NCBI GenBank assembly: GCA_019261985.1 | Contig: JAFAQY010000077.1 | Span: forward strand, 1-43,264 | DNA from: Bryobacterales bacterium | GTDB lineage: Bacteria; Acidobacteriota; Terriglobia; Bryobacterales; Bryobacteraceae | Length of the DNA: 43,264 bases | Direction: 5' to 3' | Part shown: positions 24,554 to 31,920 of the stretch, one piece after another | Numbering within the stretch: position 1 is the stretch's first letter | Layout of the letters: each line of letters starts with the position of its first letter | Program-made: the position numbers and the translations under genes | The notes under the pieces: generated by a model | Database searches by the model: none | Seen by the model: the letters and a program-made list of their open reading frames with translations, nothing else | Told to the model about the DNA's origin: nothing

Positions 24554-25507
24554 TTACTTGCCGCGAACCGCGCCAATGTGGCCCAGGTCGCGGTTATTCT
24601 CCTGGCAGATATACTCCATCAACTCCTGACCTGGCCGCCAAGTCGCGGTGGTAACCACCGTCCAGGGCTGCGTGTAGTACTCGGGATCGTCGATGGTGGC
24701 TTCCAGCCGCAGAGTGTTCATGTTCGGCCGGGTGAACTTTTCGGTGACCTTCAACTGTTCGCCGTGAGGATGCCCCGCCGCGTCCAGCCAGGTTTCCGTA
24801 TTAAAGCCGATCGAGTTCACAACCAGCGTATCCCCCTCCCAATGGCCCACCGAATAACCGAGGAACGTGGGATTCGGGTCTTTGGGAAGCTCGCGGCCAT
24901 CCATCCAGATGATGCGCCAAACGTGTGCGCCGCCTTCATAGATAAACAGGATGCGGTCGGGCATCTGGAAGATTTCCGTCGGATACGGCGTGTACATCAT
25001 GCGCGGAACGCCGGGCGGCAGGCAGAAGCCTTCCGGGTCGTCCTTCATTTTGTTATCCTGCCGCTCCTGAAAGAGCTTCACTGCTTGCGGCTTGCACGGA
25101 ACCACCACGGGCGCGGTCCCATCTGCATTGCGCCCTTGGGTCGCCATGTTGACGATATAGGGAACGTTCCACATCCCCTTGGCGAGGCCGCCAAAATCCG
25201 GCTTGCCCGCGTTTACCCCATAAGCTTCTTTGTTATCGGGAAGGCGTGGGGCGGCTGCGGGAGCCGGGGCCGCCGTCGCGCCTCGGCCAGCGCCGCGACC
25301 ACCGCGTCCCGCTGCCTGATTGCCTTGACCGCCGCCTCGCGCCGCCGCGCCTGGGGCAGGTGGATCCGGCGTGCCGGCAACGCAGCCACCGAGATAATCG
25401 GGGCCGCCCTGCTGAACGGGAGCTTGCGCCGCGGCCGGAATCGATAGCAGCGACAGGCCACCGAGCACGGCCACACCGGTCACCAGCGTATTAATATGTC
25501 GTCTCAA
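24554..25507 (-). CDS. Exported hypothetical protein with Gly/Ala/Pro-rich linker
   Basis: A 317-residue exported protein (signal peptide to about residue 28, IPAAAQA). Residues of about 50-88 are a low-complexity linker rich in Gly, Ala, Pro and Arg. The folded part has conserved-looking motifs 'PPGVPRMMYTPYPTEIFQ', 'IIWMDGRELPKDPNPTFLGYSVG' and 'WEGDTLVVNSIGFNTETWLD'. Similar proteins are frequent in acidobacteria and proteobacteria, without known function. The start is TTG at 25507; AGGAGG lies upstream. It follows the DUF6152 gene by 30 bases and is likely in the same operon. Confidence 0.75.
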   Translation of the reverse strand: MRRHINTLVTGVAVLGGLSLLSIPAAAQAPVQQGGPDYLGGCVAGTPDPPAPGAAARGGGQGNQAAGRGGRGAGRGATAAPAPAAAPRLPDNKEAYGVNAGKPDFGGLAKGMWNVPYIVNMATQGRNADGTAPVVVPCKPQAVKLFQERQDNKMKDDPEGFCLPPGVPRMMYTPYPTEIFQMPDRILFIYEGGAHVWRIIWMDGRELPKDPNPTFLGYSVGHWEGDTLVVNSIGFNTETWLDAAGHPHGEQLKVTEKFTRPNMNTLRLEATIDDPEYYTQPWTVVTTATWRPGQELMEYICQENNRDLGHIGAVRGK

Positions 25508-25537
25508 ACCTCGTACCTCCTGATTTATTTGCGGCGA

Positions 25538-25942
25538 TTACTGCTTGTTTTCGCTTTCAGACGAGGCCGCGAACACTCTCTTGCCGTCAGCCAATGTGAC
25601 CTGCCGGGCATTCGCGAGGTTCGAACCGTCTTTCGCCAGTGAGCCGCTAACCGTCACTGTGTCACCCTGCTTCAGCGAATTGCGAGTCCAACCGGCGCGC
25701 ATCAGGCCGTTGGGGCTGCCCAGCTCGAACTCCCAATTGGCGACCTTTCCTTGGTCGTCCTTAACATCGATGTAAAAGCGGGCGTGCGGATTCATCCACT
25801 CGACCTTTGTGACAGTACCGGTTAGAGTGACCGGCTTTGCGGCATCGTATTCGGCCGCGAACGAATGATGCGCCAGCGCAGGCATGGACGCGAGCAGCAG
25901 ACCAACTCCACCAAGCAAAACGGCAAGCAACTTAGCTTTCAT
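25538..25942 (-). CDS. DUF6152 family exported protein
   Basis: A 134-residue exported protein: signal peptide (MKAKLLAVLLGGVGLLLASMPALA) and a small beta-barrel-like domain starting 'HHSFAAEYDAAKPVTLTGTV' with 'VEWMNPHARFYIDVKD' and 'DTVTVSGSLAKDGSN'. That pattern is typical of DUF6152, whose function is unknown; the OB-like sequence could bind a small ligand or metal through the HH pair. AGGGAGG is well placed before the ATG at 25942; a longer frame start is unsupported. It is the first gene of a two-gene unit behind a strong promoter. Confidence 0.83.
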   Translation of the reverse strand: MKAKLLAVLLGGVGLLLASMPALAHHSFAAEYDAAKPVTLTGTVTKVEWMNPHARFYIDVKDDQGKVANWEFELGSPNGLMRAGWTRNSLKQGDTVTVSGSLAKDGSNLANARQVTLADGKRVFAASSESENKQ

Positions 25943-26053
25943 ATAAAAACCTCCCTGGGAATCGACAACAGATGGTTGCACCGAAAACTTATGGCGATGA
26001 ACTCCGGCTCGAAGTTACCCGAGCACACGCAACCTCGTGCAGAGTTTCGACTT

Positions 26054-26083
26054 ATATTACACGGCGGCAACGGACCTTGTCAA
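26054..26083 (-). promoter_or_regulatory. Strong sigma70-like promoter of the DUF6152 unit
   Basis: On the minus strand: TTGACA (26083-26078), 18 bases, TAATAT (26059-26054). The predicted 5' untranslated leader is about 105 bases. Confidence 0.6.
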
Positions 26084-26107
26084 TCTCGCCGCGATAAACT
26101 TGTACCA

Positions 26108-27793
26108 ATGCGGGCGGTACTCGTCCTCGGGGTCTTCGGGTCCGCTTTGCTGAACGCAGGCGCGCCTCCGTCCCGTTTGAAGGAATCCCAGCTTGAAGCC
26201 GTGCATGAGGCGCGCATCGACTGGCTGAAGCAGCGCGTCAACCGCCCCCCTTTAGGCGTGTACCGCGATTTTAGAGCGGCCTTCACCCACCATTCCGTTG
26301 CCAAAACGGATCTGTTGAAGGCAGCGCGGGATGCCCTGGACCAAGTCGTGTTTGCCGAAGACGCCGCCGGCGACGCTCAAGGCGTGCTCTTTCTTCCACT
26401 CCCCGGACCCGATCTTCAAAGCGTCGAAATCTACACCGAAACCAGCCAGAACGCATCCGGCTGGCGCAAGCTGCGCGGCCTTTTCAAGCAATTTCCGGAT
26501 GAGGTGCTCGGTTCCGCTACGGACTTCGATTCCGATGCGGTGGCCAAGTGGGACCGCGAGACTGCGGCGCGTCCGGTTACAGGCATCGCATTCAGCGATA
26601 GCCCGCTGCCGGCCGTAATCTCTTACTCCGCGGCATTTCGCAACACCAGCACCCATATACTAGCCCGGGATCTCACGGAAGAAAGCATCCGCGGTTCCCT
26701 CAGCCACGGTCACGCGTACGTGGCTCATGATTGGCTTTGCGATCCGACGGGCTTCACATTCTTTGCCGCGAACAATCTGGGCGTTTTCGACGTTGGGGAC
26801 ACAGTTCCGACTGGCCTACTGGCGGGGCGGACCGAGTTGCAGGCGTACCTGCCGGTGAAGGCGAAAATCAAGCTGATCCGGAATGGCGCGGTGCTTACAG
26901 AAACCGAAGGAGCGGCATTCTCCTACACAGTGAAAGATCCTGGCGTCTTCCGCATGGAAGCCTGGCTTACGGCAGGCGGGCAGGACCGGCCTTGGATTTT
27001 ATCCAATCCTATCTACGTCGGCGCCATGGCGGATATTCGCTTGCCGGTGGCGGACACCTCGAATGTCGAATTACGCGCGGGCATTGCTTACACGGAGGGC
27101 TCGCCCGAAGACGCCGAGAAGCACAAACTCGATCTCTATTTGCCAAAAGACAAGACGAATTTCGCAACTATGGTTTTTGTTCATGGCGGATCGTGGCGCA
27201 CGGGCGACCGTTCCCTATATGCCGCGCTCGGCTACTACTTTGCGCGGCGCGGGATCGCGGTGGCAATCCCAAGCTACCGGCTGATGCCGAAGTATCCGCA
27301 CCCCGCGCAGATGGAAGATGTCGCCGCGGCGTTCGCGTGGGTGTATCGCAACAGCGTGGATTTTGGAGCGGACGCAACCCGAATTTATGTCGCCGGCCAT
27401 TCCGCGGGCGGCCATCTCGTCTCCTTAATGGCCGCCGATCATGCGTACCTCGAAAAACACAAAATTCCGGCAAGCGCGATCCGCGGCGTCATCAGCATCA
27501 GCGGCGTTTACGACGTGCGTAGTACGCCGGCATTCGAATTCGACGGGAACAAAGCCCAAGCATCGCCAGTTGAATTTATCACCCGGCGAATGCCGCCTTT
27601 TCTCATCACCTACTGCCAGTGGGATTATCTTGGATTGCCGAAGCAGGCGCGGGATTTCGCCGCTGATATGAAGAGATCGTTCGATTCGATAGAAGTGCTT
27701 TATATTCCCGGCGAATCGCACATAAGCGAGATCATCAGCGCCGTTCAGGATGGAAGTGCGCTGTCGCGGGCCATTTTAGATTTCGTGAAGTAG
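26108..27793 (+). CDS. Degenerate PHP-like domain fused to alpha/beta hydrolase (esterase)
   Basis: A 561-residue exported protein. After a signal peptide (MRAVLVLGVFGSALLNAGA), residues of about 30-320 resemble exported PHP-family phosphoesterases: 'PPLGVYRDFRAAFTHHS', 'GVLFLPLPG', and a C-terminal beta-domain ending 'RPWILSNPIYV'. However, the usual metal ligands (H-x-H and S-D-H) appear lost. From about 340 on is an esterase of the BD-FAE/carboxylesterase type: HGGSW from H359, nucleophile S432 in GHSAGG, and candidate Asp (CQWDYLG) and His (GESHISE). The esterase half looks active. ATG at 26108 fits the signal peptide; a TAAACT hexamer 7 bases upstream hints at a leaderless transcript. 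Confidence 0.8.
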   Translation: MRAVLVLGVFGSALLNAGAPPSRLKESQLEAVHEARIDWLKQRVNRPPLGVYRDFRAAFTHHSVAKTDLLKAARDALDQVVFAEDAAGDAQGVLFLPLPGPDLQSVEIYTETSQNASGWRKLRGLFKQFPDEVLGSATDFDSDAVAKWDRETAARPVTGIAFSDSPLPAVISYSAAFRNTSTHILARDLTEESIRGSLSHGHAYVAHDWLCDPTGFTFFAANNLGVFDVGDTVPTGLLAGRTELQAYLPVKAKIKLIRNGAVLTETEGAAFSYTVKDPGVFRMEAWLTAGGQDRPWILSNPIYVGAMADIRLPVADTSNVELRAGIAYTEGSPEDAEKHKLDLYLPKDKTNFATMVFVHGGSWRTGDRSLYAALGYYFARRGIAVAIPSYRLMPKYPHPAQMEDVAAAFAWVYRNSVDFGADATRIYVAGHSAGGHLVSLMAADHAYLEKHKIPASAIRGVISISGVYDVRSTPAFEFDGNKAQASPVEFITRRMPPFLITYCQWDYLGLPKQARDFAADMKRSFDSIEVLYIPGESHISEIISAVQDGSALSRAILDFVK

Positions 27794-27795
27794 CT

Positions 27796-29184
27796 CTAAT
27801 TGGCCATTGACTCCCACAGCGCCGCCGCCATCCCTTCTTCCTCCGGCGTCGCTGCCGTTCGCAGCGCGCGTGCGGCGGACGCGCGAGCCTCGCCGATCTG
27901 ACCCAGTTTCATTTGCGCGAATGCCAGCGCATACCAAACGTACGATCGTGCCGGCATGGCGCGTGTCGCCGCACGCAGATGATCGATGGCCGCCTCATAA
28001 TCGCCGTCGTCGGTGGCCTCCGTTCCGAGAATGAAATGGGCTTCGCCAAAATTCGGATCGGCCGTGATTGCGCGCGCCAGAAGTTCGCCCACGCGCGCCG
28101 GGCTTCCCGATTCCCGCAGCAGCATTGCAAGCTCAAAATAAGCCGCCGGGTCTTTGCTTCCCATATCGATTGCCCGCTCGAAATGAGCCTTAGCCCGATC
28201 TCGCCTGCCTTCCGCGAGCGCGAGAGTTCCCAACCCTGATTCCGCTTCAGGCGAATCCGGCCGCAATTTCTCAGCGTTTTCAAACCAAGCACGCGCTAGT
28301 TCGATGTTATGCACATGCAGCGCGAGATCCGCTCGAGCCAAAATCCCTTCGATCGGCGTAATCCGTTCGGTGGTTTGGCGATCCGGACTCAGTTGCGGAG
28401 CCGCGTCCAATGACACCGAGTGCAATCTGCCCACGTACAACCGCAACTCTGCCACAGCCTGTTCCATCGTTTTGCCGAACGCCGCCCGAAAAGCCTCATC
28501 TTGATCTCCGCCCGAGGCGAGCGCCGCCGCGAACACCGGCATTTCATCGCGCCAGCCTGGAGCCAGATTCAACATGTGCGCCAGGGCCCAGCTCTCTGCA
28601 TAAAAAACTCCGGCCAGTGTCTGCTCACCGTAAAAAGGCGAAGCTCTGCTTGCCCGAAGCAGTTCGCCGGCGGTCAACCAGGGCTGCGACGCCAATGTGG
28701 CGAGATGCCTTGGTATCGGCGCCCCGGCGATGGTTTGGCCGCGTTGGAAATCGAGATTCGAATACAGCTCCGCTGTGCCCTCCTCGAACCACAAGGGCAA
28801 GCCGCGATCCATGATCCAGTGGATGTATTCGTGGGCGACCTCGCGGCTCAGGTTTGCTCCCGCGTGCAACACGATAAAATCCCGCTCCACGCCGCTCTGG
28901 TAGAATCCGTCGACAATGGAGTTTTCCGCGTACGCGCGAAATTCCTTTTCGTTAGCGAATACGAAAACCCGCAGGGGAAGCGGTCTCGTATTCCGGGCGT
29001 CCAAGACGCGACGAATATCCTCCAGCCGGTTCAGCGCGCTCCGCCCGGTTTTTTCTCCGGCATCCGTCAGAACTTCCAGGTGCGGCGTGCGAATGCGGAG
29101 CCAATCCGCGCCCCAACATTGCGCGGCCATCGCCGCAAGAATGGTCGCGCAGGCCAGCGGTGTTCGCGGCCTGCCGGGCGCCAT
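27796..29184 (-). CDS. Peptidase MA-like gluzincin with TPR repeats
   Basis: A 462-residue exported protein with a signal peptide (about 1-25). The zinc motif is HEYIH at 118-122, and WFEEGTAE (about 132-139) supplies the third ligand, the pattern of the peptidase MA/DUF1570 group of metalloproteases. From about 285 to the end there are five or more TPR repeats (for example 'PEAESGLGTLALAEGRRDRAKAHFERAI'). It probably works on proteins at the cell envelope; the substrate is unknown. Its ATG follows the TAG of the SprT-like gene with no gap, so translation is likely coupled. Confidence 0.85.
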   Translation of the reverse strand: MAPGRPRTPLACATILAAMAAQCWGADWLRIRTPHLEVLTDAGEKTGRSALNRLEDIRRVLDARNTRPLPLRVFVFANEKEFRAYAENSIVDGFYQSGVERDFIVLHAGANLSREVAHEYIHWIMDRGLPLWFEEGTAELYSNLDFQRGQTIAGAPIPRHLATLASQPWLTAGELLRASRASPFYGEQTLAGVFYAESWALAHMLNLAPGWRDEMPVFAAALASGGDQDEAFRAAFGKTMEQAVAELRLYVGRLHSVSLDAAPQLSPDRQTTERITPIEGILARADLALHVHNIELARAWFENAEKLRPDSPEAESGLGTLALAEGRRDRAKAHFERAIDMGSKDPAAYFELAMLLRESGSPARVGELLARAITADPNFGEAHFILGTEATDDGDYEAAIDHLRAATRAMPARSYVWYALAFAQMKLGQIGEARASAARALRTAATPEEEGMAAALWESMAN

Positions 29185-29886
29185 CTAAGCCGGCTCCAAT
29201 TTCCTGAGCAGCATCTTAGCTTCGCGCAGATGCTCGAACTCCTTCTCCGCTTCCTTGAAGGCTTTCGTGTGCACGCAACGCCGTGCGCCGTTGTGCTCGG
29301 CGGGATAACGTAAATGCAACATCTCGTGAAAGAGCACGTACTCCACCGCCACTTTCGGCGTGTCAGGCCGGTCCAAAATACGGCTCAGAACGATCGCATT
29401 GTGCGACGAATCGTAATGTCCCAGCAGAGTCCGGGAGGCATTCGGACTCCAGCCGATGCGCGGGCGCGCCATAAGGCCGTGAAAGTAGCGGAAGTTGAGG
29501 TCCTCGAACATTTGCTCCAGATCGAACCGGCAGCCTTGTGGATGTTCCAGCCGCTTCCGCCCGCGAATTTGCCGCACCAGATCCAGGCTACGGCGAATGT
29601 CGCGCCGGTTCAGATACCGGCGATAGCGGTCGTTGCTGGCGGACGGCACCGGACGCCGGAACAGCTTCGATAACAAGATCTGCGCCAGCGCTTCGGCCAC
29701 ATCCTCCGGAGCGCTTTCGAGAGTATCGGCCAACCGCACCAGCAGCAGGTCGTTATGCCAGCGGATCTGCGCGTTGGCGTTCGCGTATCGCCGGAACTCG
29801 ACTCGAATCAACGGAACCGGCGTGCGCGGCCGCATTTCACGGAAAACCCGTGCGTAGATCTCGGCTGTTCTTTCGATCCCTTGCAC
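29185..29886 (-). CDS. SprT-like zinc metalloprotease
   Basis: A protein of 233 residues with HEMLH near the C-terminus followed by a conserved His in 'HTKAFKEAEKEF', the SprT-like zinc arrangement. 'FEDLNFRYFHGLM' and 'IGWSPNASRTLLGHYD' before it are also typical. Proposed function is proteolysis, by analogy with SprT/Spartan proteins. GTG at 29886 is preferred, with GGAAG 6 bases upstream. A longer version from TTG 29934 would overlap the fabH start, which is well fixed by homology. The fabH promoter region must then lie within 30 bases between the two. Confidence 0.75.
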   Translation of the reverse strand: MQGIERTAEIYARVFREMRPRTPVPLIRVEFRRYANANAQIRWHNDLLLVRLADTLESAPEDVAEALAQILLSKLFRRPVPSASNDRYRRYLNRRDIRRSLDLVRQIRGRKRLEHPQGCRFDLEQMFEDLNFRYFHGLMARPRIGWSPNASRTLLGHYDSSHNAIVLSRILDRPDTPKVAVEYVLFHEMLHLRYPAEHNGARRCVHTKAFKEAEKEFEHLREAKMLLRKLEPA

Positions 29887-29920
29887 AAGCGGCTTCCACA
29901 AAAATGTAACATAGACATTT

Positions 29921-30907
29921 ATGCCCGGAGCCAAGATAACAGCGCTCGGCTGTTATGTTCCACCCAGAGTGTTAACGAACCGTGAATTGGAGAAGATGGT
30001 TGACACTTCGAACGAATGGATTCTCCAGCGGGTGGGAATTCGTGAGCGCCATATCGCCCCGCCGGAGATGGCGACATCCGATATGGCGGTGCTGGCCGCG
30101 TGCGCGGCCTTGAGCCAGCGTGGGATCTCGGGCCGCGATATCGAAGCCATCCTGCTTTGCACCGTGACTCCCGATATGATGTTTCCTTCCACGGCGTGCC
30201 TGGTTCAGGACCGCATCGGCGCGAAGGGCGCGTGGGGTTTCGACCTGGTAGCGGCGTGCTCCGGATTCATCTATGGCCTTACAACCGCGGCGCAGCTGGT
30301 AAAGAGCGGCGCGCATAAAAAGGTGCTCGTGATCGGCTCGGATACGATGTCCCGCATCATTGACTACACCGACCGCGCGACCTGCATCCTTTTCGGCGAT
30401 GGCGCCGGCGCGATGCTGGTGGAGCGCGGAGATCCCGGCGAAGGCTTCGTCGATTTTTTGAATGAAATCGACGGCTCCGGGGGCGATGCGCTGAAAATGC
30501 CCGCCGGAGGAAGCCGTATGCCCGCCAGCGCCGAAACTGTCGCCAAGCGTCTTCACTATGTGAAACAGGAAGGCCAGGCCGTATTCAAGTACGCAGTCAG
30601 GAAGATGCACGAAGTCTCCCGCGATCTGTTGGACCGCAACGGCCTGACTGCGCGCGATATCAAGCTGCTGATTCCGCATCAGGCCAACCTGCGCATCATT
30701 AATGCCGCGGCCGAGAAGCTAGGCTTGAGCGCGGATCAGGTCGTCGTGAATATCGATCGCTATGGCAACACCACCGCCGCCACGATTCCTCTCGCGACGC
30801 GCGATGCTATAGAAACCGGGAAGCTGAAGCAGGGCGATCTGGTGATGTTCGTTGCTGTCGGCGCCGGGTTTACCGTCGGCGCCAATCTATGGCGCTGGGC
30901 ATATTAG
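29921..30907 (+). CDS. fabH: 3-oxoacyl-[ACP] synthase III (KAS III)
   Basis: A 328-residue cytoplasmic enzyme that condenses acetyl-CoA with malonyl-ACP to start fatty-acid synthesis. The Cys-His-Asn triad is present: C113 (VAACSGF), His in 'IPHQANLRI' and Asn in 'YGNTTAA'. The N-terminus 'KITALGCYVPPRVLTNRELEKMVDTS' matches FabH closely and fixes the ATG. No Shine-Dalgarno site precedes it; TAACAT at 29907-29912 could be a -10 box for a nearly leaderless mRNA. It stands apart from other fab genes and is followed after 13 bases by a methyltransferase gene. Confidence 0.95.
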   Translation: MPGAKITALGCYVPPRVLTNRELEKMVDTSNEWILQRVGIRERHIAPPEMATSDMAVLAACAALSQRGISGRDIEAILLCTVTPDMMFPSTACLVQDRIGAKGAWGFDLVAACSGFIYGLTTAAQLVKSGAHKKVLVIGSDTMSRIIDYTDRATCILFGDGAGAMLVERGDPGEGFVDFLNEIDGSGGDALKMPAGGSRMPASAETVAKRLHYVKQEGQAVFKYAVRKMHEVSRDLLDRNGLTARDIKLLIPHQANLRIINAAAEKLGLSADQVVVNIDRYGNTTAATIPLATRDAIETGKLKQGDLVMFVAVGAGFTVGANLWRWAY

Positions 30908-30920
30908 CGGGCGCCGGGTT

Positions 30921-31625
30921 ATGTCGAACGAGATCACTCCATCGAAAATAACCACAGACGAGCAGCTCGAAAAAATGCGCCGCGACTGGGACAACCGCGC
31001 GCGCCAAAATGCCCGTTATTTCGTCGATACCAGTCAAACCAGCTGGACCGATGACGAATTCTTCGCATCCGGACAGAGAGCCATCGAGGAAGACATCCTC
31101 ACCGACATGACCAACATCTGTCAGGGGAAAGATCCCGCGGCAATGCGTGTAGTTGAAATTGGCTGCGGGGCAGGGCGGCTAACGCGGCCGCTATCCAATG
31201 TTTTCGGCGAAGTGCACGCCGTCGACGTGAGCGGCGAAATGGTGAAGCGCGCGCGAGCCGCCACTGCCGACCGCCCCGGCGTTCACATTTATCAAAACAA
31301 CGGCTGCGATCTTTCAGTCATCCCGCCGCGGGAGTACGATTTTGCTTACTCCGCGATCGTGTTCCAGCACATCGCCAGTCGCGAGATCATCGAAAGCTAT
31401 GTGCGCGAGGTGTGGCGCTTACTTCGCCCCGGAGCGTTGTTCAAATTCCAAGTGCAGGGCGACGTAAACGTGCAGACCCATCCGGGCGACACATGGGTCG
31501 GCGTTCCGTATTCGGAAGCGCAGGCCAGGGCTTTGGCCCTGCGCTGCGGCTTCGAGCCGCGCCATTTCCACGGCGTCGGCGAACAATATTTCTGGCTCTG
31601 GTTCTTCAAGCGCGCGCAGCAGTAG
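30921..31625 (+). CDS. Class I SAM-dependent methyltransferase
   Basis: A 234-residue cytoplasmic protein with motif I 'VVEIGCGAGRLTRPLS', the acidic strand end 'VHAVDVSGEMV', 'YDFAYSAIVFQHI' and 'LLRPGALFKFQVQG'. The substrate is unknown. ATG at 30921 is the first in the gap after fabH; earlier codons lie inside fabH in another frame. The 13-base spacing suggests co-transcription with fabH. Confidence 0.85.
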   Translation: MSNEITPSKITTDEQLEKMRRDWDNRARQNARYFVDTSQTSWTDDEFFASGQRAIEEDILTDMTNICQGKDPAAMRVVEIGCGAGRLTRPLSNVFGEVHAVDVSGEMVKRARAATADRPGVHIYQNNGCDLSVIPPREYDFAYSAIVFQHIASREIIESYVREVWRLLRPGALFKFQVQGDVNVQTHPGDTWVGVPYSEAQARALALRCGFEPRHFHGVGEQYFWLWFFKRAQQ

Positions 31626-31692
31626 TAGCGGCTCCAAACGCGAGGCCGTTGTACTACTAGACTTCAAAACCGTCGCGGGCTGAGAAGATTTT

Positions 31693-31735
31693 GTGGGGCA
31701 GGTTGCCAACCTGCGGCCGATTGCTAATCGGCCTG
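31693..31735. repeat. Twin-hairpin repeat, type B
   Basis: GCAGGTT-GCC-AACCTGC and GGCCGATT-GCT-AATCGGCC, both perfect stems. It is part of a 295-base gap (31626-31920) that otherwise holds the type A repeat and the rel upstream region. Confidence 0.85.
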
Positions 31736-31790
31736 CTCGCGCGAAGAGGGTGACTGCCTTCCCGGTTTTGGTTGCGGCTCTGCTGCTCTG

Positions 31791-31841
31791 CGGGGCAGGC
31801 TGGCAGCCGGGCTGGCAGCCTGCGGCGGGCTTCAGCCCGCC
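31791..31841. repeat. Twin-hairpin repeat, type A, with expanded first hairpin
   Basis: GCAGGCTGGCAGCCGGGCTGGCAGCCTGC contains an internal GGCTGGCAGCC duplication and is followed by GCGGGCTTCAGCCCGC. It lies 55 bases after a type B element, giving the same B-then-A order seen in the two 118-bp repeats. Confidence 0.75.
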
Positions 31842-31920
31842 TCGGCGGTCAAGTGCAAGTCCTACTACTAAACCCGGAGACATGGCCCGAAGGGGCTGTT
31901 TCGCTAAACTGGTATCGCGA

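Noticed and set aside
28420-29313. Long open frame of 297 codons opposite the peptidase MA-like gene
   Set aside because: It is a high-GC shadow of the minus-strand genes, with a biased composition and no family match.
31693-31920. N-terminal extension of Rel
   Set aside because: The codons come from two twin-hairpin repeats, and the Rel family length fits a start at 31921.
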